This document shows positions 7,751 through 16,600 of a stretch of 25,982 bases of DNA, in pieces. Origin of the DNA: a virus. The first letter of the stretch is position 1; each line of letters opens with the position of its first letter. The translations under genes and the position numbers were made by a program. Location: positions 1 to 25,982 of the IMG/VR virus record IMGVR_UViG_3300025646_000315, one strand, 5' to 3'. Below the pieces are notes generated by a model. That model did no database searches. It was not told where the DNA came from and saw only the letters and a list, made by a program, of their open reading frames with translations.

Positions 7751-7768
7751 TACTCGCAAGGGAGTAGG
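7749..7768 (+). promoter_or_regulatory. Hairpin covering a ribosome binding site
   Basis: CCTACTC (7749-7755) pairs with GAGTAGG (7762-7768) around a six-base loop. The ribosome binding site of the next small gene (GGAG, 7761-7764) lies in the 3' arm, two bases before its ATG at 7770. It shares two bases with the larger hairpin just upstream, so the two may compete. Translational control is inferred. Confidence 0.45.
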
Positions 7769-7769
7769 A

Positions 7770-7892
7770 ATGCCACAAAAGTATCGGATTCTTTCAAGCC
7801 ATGCAGACGCAAAGTCAAAGGCTGGCATGAAGACCTCTTCTTACCCAAAGTCAAAGGGTTCAAAGAAGAGCGTCAAGTCTAAGAAGTATTAA
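7770..7892 (+). CDS. Small lysine/serine-rich basic protein, 40 aa
   Basis: A 40-residue ORF from the ATG at 7770 to the TAA at 7890-7892. It has about eleven lysines and nine serines, one Asp and no Glu, and no hydrophobic core; the C-terminal half is mostly K, S and G with K-S-K-K-Y at the end. Its stop overlaps the ribosome binding site of the next, also very basic gene (TAAGGAG). It is likely real given start, spacing and shared composition with its neighbour. Such a protein would bind DNA or the acidic inner capsid wall, but this is inference. Confidence 0.6.
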   Translation: MPQKYRILSSHADAKSKAGMKTSSYPKSKGSKKSVKSKKY

Positions 7893-7902
7893 GGAGAACG
7901 CA

Positions 7903-8346
7903 ATGGCGATGAAGCCAAAGGTTAAGGCCCGAGTGGCAGCACGCAAGCAGGCTGTGGGCGAAATGAAGAAGAAGGGTGTCAAGGCGGGAGAAGCGCGTAA
8001 GCGTTTCTACGTGCAAACCCGTTCAGCAGAACTTGCTGCTAAGGGCGTCAAGGTCGACAAGGCTAAGCGTCAGGAACTTCGTAAGAAGTACGCTGCTGGC
8101 GACGTTTCTCGTGCAGGTTTTTACAAGAAGGGCGAGAAGGGAAAGATGGGTTCCAGCAAGTCTGGTACTTCTAAGACGAAGGGTTCGTCTTCATCTTCCT
8201 CGTCCAAGACGGTTACCCTGCCTAGCGGTGCAACCGTAAAGCCGGTCCGCAAGGATGTTGGTGGTCGTTCTCGTTCGGCTGGTCGTGCCGCCGCTGTGGC
8301 TGCCCGCAAGAAGAAGAACCCGTACATGGGTCCTGGGGCTCGCTAG
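7903..8346 (+). CDS. Highly basic lysine-rich protein (histone-like composition)
   Basis: A 147-residue protein with a clear ribosome binding site (AAGGAG at 7891-7896). Nearly a third of residues are Lys or Arg, mostly in the first 80 (K-A-R-V-A-A-R-K-Q, K-K-K-G-V-K-A, K-R-Q-E-L-R-K-K-Y) and at the end (A-R-K-K-K-N-P-Y). A serine tract (seven in a row near residues 91-97) and a short beta-like stretch (T-V-T-L-P-S-G-A-T-V-K-P-V) separate the two basic parts. Composition resembles H1-type or HupB-tail DNA-condensing proteins, but I see no defined family motif. Directly downstream of the capsid gene, it may be packaged to neutralise DNA, or be a capsid-associated protein. The function is inferred from charge and position only. 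Confidence 0.65.
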   Translation: MAMKPKVKARVAARKQAVGEMKKKGVKAGEARKRFYVQTRSAELAAKGVKVDKAKRQELRKKYAAGDVSRAGFYKKGEKGKMGSSKSGTSKTKGSSSSSSSKTVTLPSGATVKPVRKDVGGRSRSAGRAAAVAARKKKNPYMGPGAR

Positions 8347-8377
8347 TTTTGTAGGTAACAAATCATCCTTTAGGGTG

Positions 8378-8593
8378 ATGACTCAAAACAGCAAACCAGC
8401 ACACGCCCTTTACGGGGAGCCTGTCAAGGGCTACCGTTTGGCGGCCACAGGAACAGCCCGTATCGCAGCCCCGTCTGCGCCTTATGTTGGTCGGAACAGG
8501 TGCATCGCCAATGATGACACCTGTGACGGCCCAAAGGCCAAGGGCACCGACTTTTGTGTCGGGCATCTACGCTCCCAAGGGAAGGTTAAGTGA
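8378..8593 (+). CDS. Small zinc-binding-like protein
   Basis: A 71-residue protein; the ATG at 8378 is preferred, with GTG at 8375 directly before it as an alternative. Upstream in-frame starts would overlap the basic protein. The C-terminal third has Cys42, Cys49, Cys60 and His63 in the arrangement R-C-I-A-N-D-D-T-C...F-C-V-G-H, a probable C-x6-C-x10-C-x2-H metal site that recurs in short phage proteins. The start codon sits in a weak potential hairpin (TCATCC 8363-8368 with G-GATGA 8374-8381). The stop overlaps the GTG of the adaptor gene (GTGA). Role unknown. Confidence 0.65.
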   Translation: MTQNSKPAHALYGEPVKGYRLAATGTARIAAPSAPYVGRNRCIANDDTCDGPKAKGTDFCVGHLRSQGKVK

Positions 8594-9282
8594 TTACCCT
8601 TAATACGCTTAGGGCGCAAGCCCGGTCGATGACCGACCTTGACGAAACCGACCTGCCTAACGCAGTTGTCGACCAGTTCGCCAAGGAAGGTTTTCAGCGT
8701 ATTTACGCTTTGGAGCGTCGCTGGCCAAACCTCCAACGAACCTACACGTTCAGCACGGTGGTTGGTCAACGTGAATACGACATTGAAACAATTGGTGACA
8801 TTCGTGAAATTGTGTCGGTTGTGGACACTTCTGCGTCTGGTGCTCGCATGACGTTAATTGATTACAACAACGCTGAAGAGATTTGGTTGGGGAACACGGA
8901 TTCCCCGAGCCGCCCATATTTTTATTCTTTCTGGGACCAAGAACTGTATTTGTGGCCGAAGCCCGATGCGGTGTATCCGATTACTGTCCGCGCCTACCGC
9001 AATCCAACATACGACTGGTTGACAAACGCTGACGAGGAAATTGACCTCGACGAGTGGTTTCATGCAATTCTTCCATACTTTGTGGTCGCACGTGTTTATC
9101 AGCGTCAGGAAGACGCCGAACTGTCCGCAATGTATATGCGTTCGTTCGAGGAAGGCGTAGCCTTCGCTCGACGCGACCTGATGAAGGCTTCGAGTGCTCA
9201 GCCCGTAATCATGTCTGGTGGCCGTCGCTATCCGACCATGAAGCGCTGGTTGCAGACCCTCGGTGGAACGCTTGGGCAATGA
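8590..9282 (+). CDS. Head-tail adaptor (SU10-adaptor-like)
   Basis: A 230-residue protein starting at GTG 8590, overlapping the previous stop. It would bind beneath the portal ring and connect it to the nozzle. Typical features: an N-terminal helix with short-helix packing (L-P-N-A-V-V-D-Q-F-A-K-E-G-F-Q-R-I-Y), then a beta-sandwich region with Y-D-I-E-T-I-G-D-I-R-E-I-V-S-V, 'S-R-P-Y-F-Y-S-F-W-D-Q-E-L-Y-L-W-P-K-P' and 'I-T-V-R-A-Y-R-N-P', and a helical C-terminus with the D-E-W-F-H-A-I-L-P-Y-F-V-V-A-R-V-Y segment. The pattern matches phage adaptors of the SU10/podovirus type, from memory of the family. Its ATGA overlap with the nozzle gene supports a shared role. Confidence 0.82.
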   Translation: MITLNTLRAQARSMTDLDETDLPNAVVDQFAKEGFQRIYALERRWPNLQRTYTFSTVVGQREYDIETIGDIREIVSVVDTSASGARMTLIDYNNAEEIWLGNTDSPSRPYFYSFWDQELYLWPKPDAVYPITVRAYRNPTYDWLTNADEEIDLDEWFHAILPYFVVARVYQRQEDAELSAMYMRSFEEGVAFARRDLMKASSAQPVIMSGGRRYPTMKRWLQTLGGTLGQ

Positions 9283-10892
9283 GCGAAGTCGTTGTCGAAA
9301 GGTATGACGATTTCACTGGTGGCTTGAACCTTCGAGCCGACCAGTTTAAGTTGGCGCGCAACGAGTCTCCAGAGATGTTGAACATCGAGGTGGACCCGCG
9401 TGGCGGAATGTTTACACGTGGCGCTATGCGAGCAATTAACTCCACGGCAATCGGTGGAACCTGGAACCCAGTAAGGCTTTATCCACTTAACAGCGAAACC
9501 CCACGTTTGATGTTGTCGACTGTGAACAGGGTTTATTGGTCGTCTGGAACAAATTTTACGATGCTTGAGTATTCTGCTGGCAATCCTATTGCGCCTGTCA
9601 GCGACCATGGTTCCTGCATGGTTCAATGGAACAAAAAGATGTACATGACCACCGGTCGAGCAGGTAGTGGCGGGTATGAGTGGGACCCGGCAAATACGTA
9701 TGCGTTTGAGTTGACCGCATCTGGTGTTTCTCCTAACGCATGGCAGGCCACGCCTGACCCTTCTGCGCACAAGATGCCCACCGCGGAGCATATTGCTATT
9801 CACGCAAACAAAATGTTTGTTGGTCATTTGACGGAGGCTGGAGTGCATTACCCGAACCGAGTTCGGTATTCGCTTGAGGCGATACCGGACAACTGGCATC
9901 AAGACCATTACTTTGATTTTGAAGGTGGCGGCGAAGGCGTTACGGCTATTGCGTCCACAAGCGGGCAGTTGTTGGTGTTTAAGCCTGGTGCTATTTATGT
10001 CGTGTTTGGTTATGACGCAGATGATTTTCAGATTGTTCAGTTGACGAACCAGTTGGGTGTTCTCGAACATGAGCATATTGCTGTTGCAGAAAATGGCGTC
10101 TATTTTTACAGTCATCAGAAGGGCCTGTATTTTTATGATGGCACACGAATTGTTGATGTATCCGAACAGATACGCCCTATTTTCCCGGAAGGGTATGTCA
10201 ATGTTGCGTTGCCCGAAAAGTATGATGTTTCATACATTAACGGACGTGTGTGGCTGTCTGCACCGTACTCAAAGATTACGACCGCTAACGAAACTACAGC
10301 GTCGTTTGTTTTTGACCCAACCATCAATGATGGCTGCTGGGTGGTTCATTCCACCAGCGACGGGTACGGCATTGTGGGCGGAACAGACTGGACGGATTCC
10401 ACCGGTCGCAAACGATACTTTAGTTGCCATCCAACTTTGCCAAGAGTTTTGGAAGTCGATTTGTACGAATACGAAAAAGACGTTATTGAAACAACCGAAA
10501 CAGGTTTCCAATCGTTCTACCGAACCGGATGGTATGACGGTCGAATGTACTCGATGAAGAAAATGTTTAGACGACCAGATTTCGTTGTCAAACAGTTGAA
10601 CGAAGCGTCACAGATTAATGTGAAGGTGTACCACAATTATGAAGAGGCTGTTGGCAACGAACGCAAGAACTTCAACGTTGTTATCCCCGCGTCTGCCCAG
10701 GGCATGAGATGGGGTTTGGAAAACTGGGGTTCCGGCTACTGGGGTTTGGATGCCGAAGGTTCGCAGGTAATTAGAGGGTCCAACCTTGGGTTGGCCCGTT
10801 CCGTGCAACTTTTGTTTACTGGCCCATCTGGGCTTGCCTGGGGCATTGACAGTATTGCATACAAATTTAATACGCGAAAGGTGTCGGGATGA
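9279..10892 (+). CDS. Tail nozzle protein (T7 gp12 / P22 gp4-like)
   Basis: A 537-residue protein from the ATG at 9279 (ATGA overlap with the adaptor); the longer frame from 9054 is an artefact overlapping that gene. The N-terminus 'Y-D-D-F-T-G-G-L-N-L-R-A-D-Q-F-K-L-A-R-N-E-S-P-E-M-L-N' followed by D-P-R-G-G-M-F-T-R-G-A-M-R is the hallmark of short-tail nozzle proteins. The rest is beta-rich with repeats of hydrophobic strands and aromatic turns (L-L-V-F-K-P-G-A-I-Y-V-V-F-G; V-Y-F-Y-S-H-Q-K-G-L-Y-F-Y), consistent with a propeller-like ring. It would form the tip of the short tail, to which fibres attach. It strongly supports podovirus morphology. Confidence 0.82.
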   Translation: MSEVVVERYDDFTGGLNLRADQFKLARNESPEMLNIEVDPRGGMFTRGAMRAINSTAIGGTWNPVRLYPLNSETPRLMLSTVNRVYWSSGTNFTMLEYSAGNPIAPVSDHGSCMVQWNKKMYMTTGRAGSGGYEWDPANTYAFELTASGVSPNAWQATPDPSAHKMPTAEHIAIHANKMFVGHLTEAGVHYPNRVRYSLEAIPDNWHQDHYFDFEGGGEGVTAIASTSGQLLVFKPGAIYVVFGYDADDFQIVQLTNQLGVLEHEHIAVAENGVYFYSHQKGLYFYDGTRIVDVSEQIRPIFPEGYVNVALPEKYDVSYINGRVWLSAPYSKITTANETTASFVFDPTINDGCWVVHSTSDGYGIVGGTDWTDSTGRKRYFSCHPTLPRVLEVDLYEYEKDVIETTETGFQSFYRTGWYDGRMYSMKKMFRRPDFVVKQLNEASQINVKVYHNYEEAVGNERKNFNVVIPASAQGMRWGLENWGSGYWGLDAEGSQVIRGSNLGLARSVQLLFTGPSGLAWGIDSIAYKFNTRKVSG

Positions 10893-11086
10893 GTTACTCA
10901 ATAACGATTCCCGCTGTTACGGCATTAAGTGGAACTGATGCCACTGCAACACGCGCAATTATTGCTTCTCTGGTCAACGAGATTGTTGCTTTGGAGAAGC
11001 GCATTAGCGCATTAGAAAAAGTTGAAGCGGTACGGTTTGATGCCGTGACTTCTGGACGAGGGAGAAACAATGGCGTACGACGCTAG
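10889..11086 (+). CDS. Small coiled-coil protein, 65 aa
   Basis: Starts at the ATG overlapping the nozzle stop (ATGA). A Thr/Ala-rich N-terminus is followed by a helix with heptad spacing (I-I-A-S-L-V-N-E-I-V-A-L-E-K-R-I-S-A-L-E-K-V) that should form a coiled coil, then a basic, Gly/Arg-rich end. Its last 17 bases overlap the next gene, whose ribosome binding site lies within it (GGGAG at 11060-11064). It may be a small tail or fibre-anchoring subunit. Not recognised. Confidence 0.6.
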   Translation: MSYSITIPAVTALSGTDATATRAIIASLVNEIVALEKRISALEKVEAVRFDAVTSGRGRNNGVRR

Positions 11087-11501
11087 TCAGTTTGAGGCTC
11101 GTCGCCGTTCGTTGCTAAGCAACTATGCGGCGCAAGGAGCGATGAACGCTTATCAGCGTTTCTTGTCACAGCAACGAGGTCAACGAGACCTATTGAACCT
11201 GAACGAACAATATGAACGTGAAGCACCAAGGGTTGTTGGTTCGTTTGGTCGCCGTGGACTTGTTGGTCCTGGTGTGCAGTCTGGTGCGTTTAAACGCGCA
11301 ATGGCTGATTTTGCTAAGAACAGGATTCGTGCAACGGCTGAGGCTCAACGTGATTTGGACCAAAGTTCCGCTTTGAGTCAGTTGGAGGAACGCCAGTTGC
11401 GTGAACAGTACATGAACGATTTGTCCGATTTGGAGTTTGCGAAGGCCCGTCAGATTGAACAGGACGCTTTGGAACTTCTTCGTCTAAGAGCAGGAGTGTG
11501 A
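11070..11501 (+). CDS. Coiled-coil virion protein, 143 aa
   Basis: Starts at the ATG at 11070, overlapping the end of the upstream gene by 17 bases, with ribosome binding site GGGAG. The protein is almost entirely helical and rich in Gln, Arg, Glu and Leu: 'Y-Q-R-F-L-S-Q-Q-R-G-Q-R', then 'R-R-G-L-V-G-P-G-V-Q-S-G' (a Gly hinge near residues 63-73), then a long coil to the C-terminus. The layout and position after the nozzle suggest an internal virion or ejection protein, as in T7- and P22-like phages. No enzyme motif. Confidence 0.6.
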   Translation: MAYDASQFEARRRSLLSNYAAQGAMNAYQRFLSQQRGQRDLLNLNEQYEREAPRVVGSFGRRGLVGPGVQSGAFKRAMADFAKNRIRATAEAQRDLDQSSALSQLEERQLREQYMNDLSDLEFAKARQIEQDALELLRLRAGV

Positions 11502-11502
11502 C

Positions 11503-12615
11503 ATGGCAGGCGAAAACGAAAACTCATCTAACGTAACCGTTTGGCCACCACCGGCCCCAAAGTTTGGTCCCCAGAACCTAGACTTGCCGGTTGGAATTGT
11601 TGGCATGGATGTGGGCGACACTGCAGCAGCGCAACGGACCGCTCAAACAACAAACAATTTCGTTAATGAATATTCTAAAATGATTAGTCAACTTGCTGGT
11701 GGAGGTGGCGGTGCAAGCGCCAGCGACACTTTGGCCCGAGAAAAATGGCAGGCTGAGTTGGCTTCTGCTGCGGAGGCCCGCCGTAGGCGTGAAGCACAGT
11801 TGGCGTTGATGCAGCAGCGTTTGCAGTCTGGCGGTTACCGTGAAGGTATTGATGCTGCCTTGCGTGGCATTAGCGGCATGGAAGCAGAAACCCGTAAGGG
11901 TGTGCAGGACATTTACGGTCAGGCCATGAAAGATATTGGCGCTGGTTATGGTGCTGCTCAGGGTTTGACGACCAAGGGGTTTGATGCGTTGTCTAATTAT
12001 TTGGCACAAAATCAGGTCAACCCTTATGAGGGTCTGACCCAGCAGATGACGACTCTGAGTAATCCGATGGAGCAGACTTTGGCTGCTTACGGGATTACAG
12101 CCCCGGATGTTGCCCAGCAGTTGCAGGCCGAGACCCTTGCCGGTAGGCAGGGCGCAGAAGCCTTCCAGTCGCTTCTGGGAGTCCTCTCAGGGGCGCAAAC
12201 CTCTGCCCTGCAGTCTAGGGGCGCAGAGGCCGAAATGGCGCGTCAAATCGCAGCACAACGCTTGGGACAGGAACGTGCAGCGTTTGAGTCCAGGGCTGGA
12301 CAGGCGCGGCAGCAGTCGCTTAGCGACCTTGCCCGCTGGGTAGCGGAACAAAGGTTTGCCCAGGAACAAGATGCTATTGGCCGTAGACAAGACCTTATTG
12401 ACACCCTTATTTCTGAGGGAATTGACCCAGAAACTGGTGCTGACACGACAATGACAAAAGTCGAACGGGTTGCGTCCACAGCAAAGAACTTGAGGGAGGC
12501 GGCTAAGGAGTTTGCGCCGAAGTACATGAAGAATAACCCGAAGGCTACGGTGGCCGATATTACGAAGAAGTTCCCGAAGTTGGCTGAGGCGGTTAAGGCC
12601 GCGAAAAGCAAGTAA
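11503..12615 (+). CDS. Putative internal virion (ejection) protein, 370 aa
   Basis: Starts one base after the previous stop, with ribosome binding site AGGAG at 11492-11496. A Pro/Asn-rich N-terminal 35 residues (V-W-P-P-P-A-P-K-F-G-P) lead to a Gly run (A-G-G-G-G-G-A-S-A-S) and then long Ala/Gln/Arg/Glu-rich helices (residues about 80-310) with heptad character. The C-terminus is basic, with K-F-A/K-F-P-K-L-A-E-A-V-K-A-A-K. No membrane segment or catalytic motif. Position in a series of helical proteins ahead of the giant protein suggests it is carried in the capsid and ejected with DNA. This is inference from context and composition. Confidence 0.6.
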   Translation: MAGENENSSNVTVWPPPAPKFGPQNLDLPVGIVGMDVGDTAAAQRTAQTTNNFVNEYSKMISQLAGGGGGASASDTLAREKWQAELASAAEARRRREAQLALMQQRLQSGGYREGIDAALRGISGMEAETRKGVQDIYGQAMKDIGAGYGAAQGLTTKGFDALSNYLAQNQVNPYEGLTQQMTTLSNPMEQTLAAYGITAPDVAQQLQAETLAGRQGAEAFQSLLGVLSGAQTSALQSRGAEAEMARQIAAQRLGQERAAFESRAGQARQQSLSDLARWVAEQRFAQEQDAIGRRQDLIDTLISEGIDPETGADTTMTKVERVASTAKNLREAAKEFAPKYMKNNPKATVADITKKFPKLAEAVKAAKSK

Positions 12616-12632
12616 CAGAAAGGCCAAAAGGT

Positions 12633-13679
12633 ATGGTGGACCCAATTGTTCAGGCGATGATTGCAATGCTAGGCGGGGCCGACCCTTCGTCGGCAACGAT
12701 GGACCCGGTGCTTGGGTTGTTGACCAATACGTATCGTCCTGACCCGACATACTCCGAGGAAGAGTTGTACATGCTTAATGCGCCCACAATTCTGCAGGCT
12801 GGTGCAGAGGGTGCTGGTTCTCCACGTGCCATTGCTGCTTCACGTGTGCGTTCTGGTGAACCTGTGTGGAGTATCGCCCAGGACGAGGCTTTGCGCGGCA
12901 ACATTAGTGAGAAGGACTGGAATAAGTTTATTAATCAGTTGGCCAAGGAGCAGGAGTCTGTTCGTGTTGCGCAGTTGAAGCAGGAGTTGAAGCCTGACCA
13001 GTTTGCGGCCAAAAACCTTCCGTCTGTTGATGAGCGTTGGAATGTTGCAAGTTTGATGGGGATTGCTCCGCAGGCTTTTTCTGGTGCGTTGCAGGGTGCG
13101 AGTGAGGCGTTTGGTGAAAGTGAGAGGTTGCAGAATCAACTTGCGAAACTTTCTCAAGGCAAGCAGATTTACGGAAAAGATATTTTGAAAGCCCTTGAGG
13201 ATGAGGTTCGCAAAGAGTTTGCGTCAAAGAAAGAGATTGATAAGTCATCAAAAGAAGTTGATGAACTTTTGAAGAAGCGAACAGAATGGGTGCCGTCGCC
13301 CACACAGGTTATCGGTCGAGGACTTGGCCAAATCGGTAGAGGTATAGGTCGCGCATGGAAGGGTGGTATTGAGGCCCTTTGGTCGGATGAACCAGCAATC
13401 AGAAAAGAAGCCGAAAACCGTTTGCGTCAACTTGCCGCATCTACACCAGCAGGCGAAAAACTTTCCTACACGGTTGCTGCAAGCCCGGCAGAACTTCGAG
13501 CACTCGAACAAAAAATTAGTAAACGCAAGTATGTTCCCGGTACGGCAGAGTCGAAGGCCGCACAGGCCGAGCAGATTGCAAGCCAGTTGGGTTCACAACT
13601 TGAGGCTGCTGGCATTACACCGTTAATGGATGCGTTGCTGCGTTCCGCTGCACTGCGAAAAAGAATGAAGAATGGCTAA
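12633..13679 (+). CDS. Putative internal virion protein with glycine-rich amphipathic segment, 348 aa
   Basis: The ATG at 12633 has AGAAAGG about ten bases upstream; a second Met-free start is not obvious. The N-terminal 20 residues are hydrophobic and small (I-V-Q-A-M-I-A-M-L-G-G-A-D-P). The middle is helical and rich in Gln, Lys and Glu. Residues about 224-242 (V-I-G-R-G-L-G-Q-I-G-R-G-I-G-R-A-W-K) have glycine every three or four positions with Arg on one face, as in membrane-active amphipathic helices. The C-terminus is again helical and Ala/Gln-rich. It overlaps the giant gene by eight bases. It is probably an ejection protein working with the giant protein; a membrane-inserting role is inferred. 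Confidence 0.6.
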   Translation: MVDPIVQAMIAMLGGADPSSATMDPVLGLLTNTYRPDPTYSEEELYMLNAPTILQAGAEGAGSPRAIAASRVRSGEPVWSIAQDEALRGNISEKDWNKFINQLAKEQESVRVAQLKQELKPDQFAAKNLPSVDERWNVASLMGIAPQAFSGALQGASEAFGESERLQNQLAKLSQGKQIYGKDILKALEDEVRKEFASKKEIDKSSKEVDELLKKRTEWVPSPTQVIGRGLGQIGRGIGRAWKGGIEALWSDEPAIRKEAENRLRQLAASTPAGEKLSYTVAASPAELRALEQKISKRKYVPGTAESKAAQAEQIASQLGSQLEAAGITPLMDALLRSAALRKRMKNG

Positions 13680-16600
13680 GAAAAGAGATGAGCGAGCGCT
13701 TTTAAAGTCCCTTGAACTGTTGAACCAGCCGAACAAAACGGCTGTTGCGGGGGGAATTTTGAAGCAGTTGGATTCCCTGCCTAGAACCGCGCCCCCAAAA
13801 CCGGTGTCCGACGGTTCCGAACTTGCGCCAAAACTTGCGTTCAAGGCTCTTGAGACAACTGTTTTGAAGCCACTTCAACTAGTTGATACTGGCCGACGCG
13901 CAATTATTTCTACCGCACGAGAAATTGCTGACCTAATAGATGAGAATCCAAGAACTCGTGCGAGTTTTAACGATTGGTTCCGTCAAACACAAAACGTTAA
14001 TTATGGTTTTGGTACAGCATTTCCTATGTCTGGATGGAAAGGGCGAATCATCGGATTTGTTGGCGACGTCGCACTGGACCCGATTACTTACGCGACGTTT
14101 GGTGGAGCGGTACCTGCTAAGGCCATACTCAAGGGTGGAACAGCAACAATTAAGGCTGGCACCAAAACACGACTAGCAATAGGCAAATATACAACTGGTC
14201 GTGAAGGCAGACAAAAACTGGCATCGTTCGTTAGGGAACGACTCAACATGATGGCTCAACAAGGCGACAGAAATGTTGCCAATTGGGGGGCAAAAGAAGT
14301 CGACACGTTAGTAGGAGAAATTGCTTCTAAGGGCAAGCAAGCGCTTTACAAACATCCATTTCTTTTAGAAGACCTCGGCATTCGAGGACCTGGTATTTAC
14401 TATTTTGGTTCCCGAGTAAAAGTCCCCGGAAGCGGCCCTTTGGCCATGTTTGTTGAAAAGGGTTTAACAAAAGCAAGGCTTGGTGTCGTTGGCACTCAGG
14501 TGGGTGGGGCTTTGATGCGCGCCATTACGCCCAAAGGTGTTGGGAGCATTGACCAATATGGGCCAAACGCAATTCGAAATTTCAGAATTGCATTGTCAAA
14601 AGGAAACCTGCCATCTGAAGAAGTGGGCAAAGTTTTAACCATTCTTGAAGCAGACGACCTCAAAAGAATCAACATTGCGAAATATGGAGAAGAGGCATCC
14701 GATGAAATCGGTGCCGTTGTTGACCAGGCACGAACTACAAGCGTTCCCATGCACAGGCTTCTGGACAAGGTCAAGGACCCCTCTTTGGTTCCGGGAGCAT
14801 CCCCTGATGATGTTCGTTCTGCGCTTGCAATGCGAACAATTTTTAATAACTTTATTGAACGCATAAAAGTACGCGCAAAACAAATCGGTTCACGTGAACC
14901 AGGCGAAATTGTTGACGGATACTTTCCGCGCATGGAAACCGAAGCGTCTATGCAAAATCGTTTGTCTATGGGCGATGAAGCATTTGACGAAATGGTCTAT
15001 GGCGTAGATAAATCGCGCACACAATCCGTGTTCAAAGAACGAGAACTTGGTCAAGGCAAAGTGTGGTTTGGACACATTTTGACCGGAAATGAAACAGTAG
15101 ACGACCTCAACCGACTTGCCAGAAACTCAATTGACCCAGGTAAGAAAAGCGTAAACTTTGATATTTTTGAAACAGACATTGCCAACGTGATGGCAAAATA
15201 TGTTCGTGCATACGCAGAACAATTGGCCACGTATGACATGGTCGAATACCTCACACAACGGCAACTGATTGAATGGATGGACAAGGTCCTCCAAATTGAC
15301 CCGCAGTATGCACGCCAATTTCTTGTGGACGCACCACAACAGCGATTGCAGGAAATGACGGTTGCTTTACGTAATTGGGTTGCCGTAACAAATGACAATA
15401 ACGGCAAACTTTGGGATGCTCTTGACGCCATGCTGGGAGACCGACAGGCAACCCTGGCGGCTTTAAAGGCCGGAGATTTTAGTCAAGAAAATTTGGCTCA
15501 ACTTAAAGCAGCGCTCGCAGACGCTGTTGCGTCGTCCGACGCTGCAAATCAAAATTACATTTCTCTGTTCAGTCAACTAGATGACATCATTGAAGACGTT
15601 GATGGAATTTCAAACTTTGGCATGATTAAGCGCACGCGCGAAAGATTCCAGCAACAACTTGAAGCGCTTAAGCAACGCGCATTAATGCTTGACCAAATGA
15701 GTTCTAGCGAAGTTGGACAGTTAATGCGAGACTTTGATGCTTACACCAAAAGGGTGTCACGTTTTGAACGCGACATAGCAAACCTTGCTGATGCCCAAGT
15801 AATGATTCCAAGAGTTGGCTCTGGTCTATTTGAAAAAATAGATGGCAAAGACATTTACGAAGCGGTAAATAAAATAGCAAGGCTTAGGGGCATACCGGCA
15901 CCCGTTGTTTCTGCCAACCCAGCCTGGACGCCAGCCATGAAGCAGGCGGTCGGACAATTTAATGACGATACTGCAGGAGAAGTTCTTTTTCGTGCACTAA
16001 ACGAAGACACCATGCCAGCATCAATTGACGATGTAATGCGCTACGTCCAGGGACGGATTATTGCAAACGAAGAAGCAATTGGCGCAGGCAAGGTTCAATC
16101 AACATTTTTGACCGACCTCAACAATAACGTGCAGGTCCGTGGCGGAAGAAAAACACAATATGGTATTTGGGCTGAAGCACAACGCTTGATTAGGTCTGGA
16201 GAAACTGTTCGTGGCGTCCACATGATGCAGGACTTGTTGCACCAGCAGGCCTCATTTGCTCAATACATGCAATGGCGTTCGATACTGGAGCCTTACGGAA
16301 TAGAAATTGGCGATGATATTGTTGACGAAATTTTGCGCCGAAACGCGCAACCACTTATTAATGACGCAATTGCTAGAGGCGACCAGACTCGTCTTGCGCA
16401 ACTTACTGACCAAAATAATATTTATGGTCGTTACGGCGGGAAAGATTCCTTTGACCATCCATTCAGTAACTACAGAAAAGTGTCAGATGACGCTGTTATT
16501 TTTGATGAACAACTTGCCGAATTTGAGCAGTGGAGAAAATTAAATAAGTCAAAAGAGGCAGAGGGTCTCAGGATTGGTGAAACCCAAATACAGCGCGAAC

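Noticed and set aside
6771-7778. 335-residue open frame on the minus strand
   Set aside because: It lies opposite the capsid gene, which has a strong ribosome binding site and clear family features. The frame is open because of codon bias, and the predicted product has no recognisable domain.
9054-9278. N-terminal extension of the nozzle gene
   Set aside because: It would overlap the adaptor by 229 bases. The ATG at 9279 gives an ATGA overlap and starts just before the conserved F-T-G-G-L-N motif.
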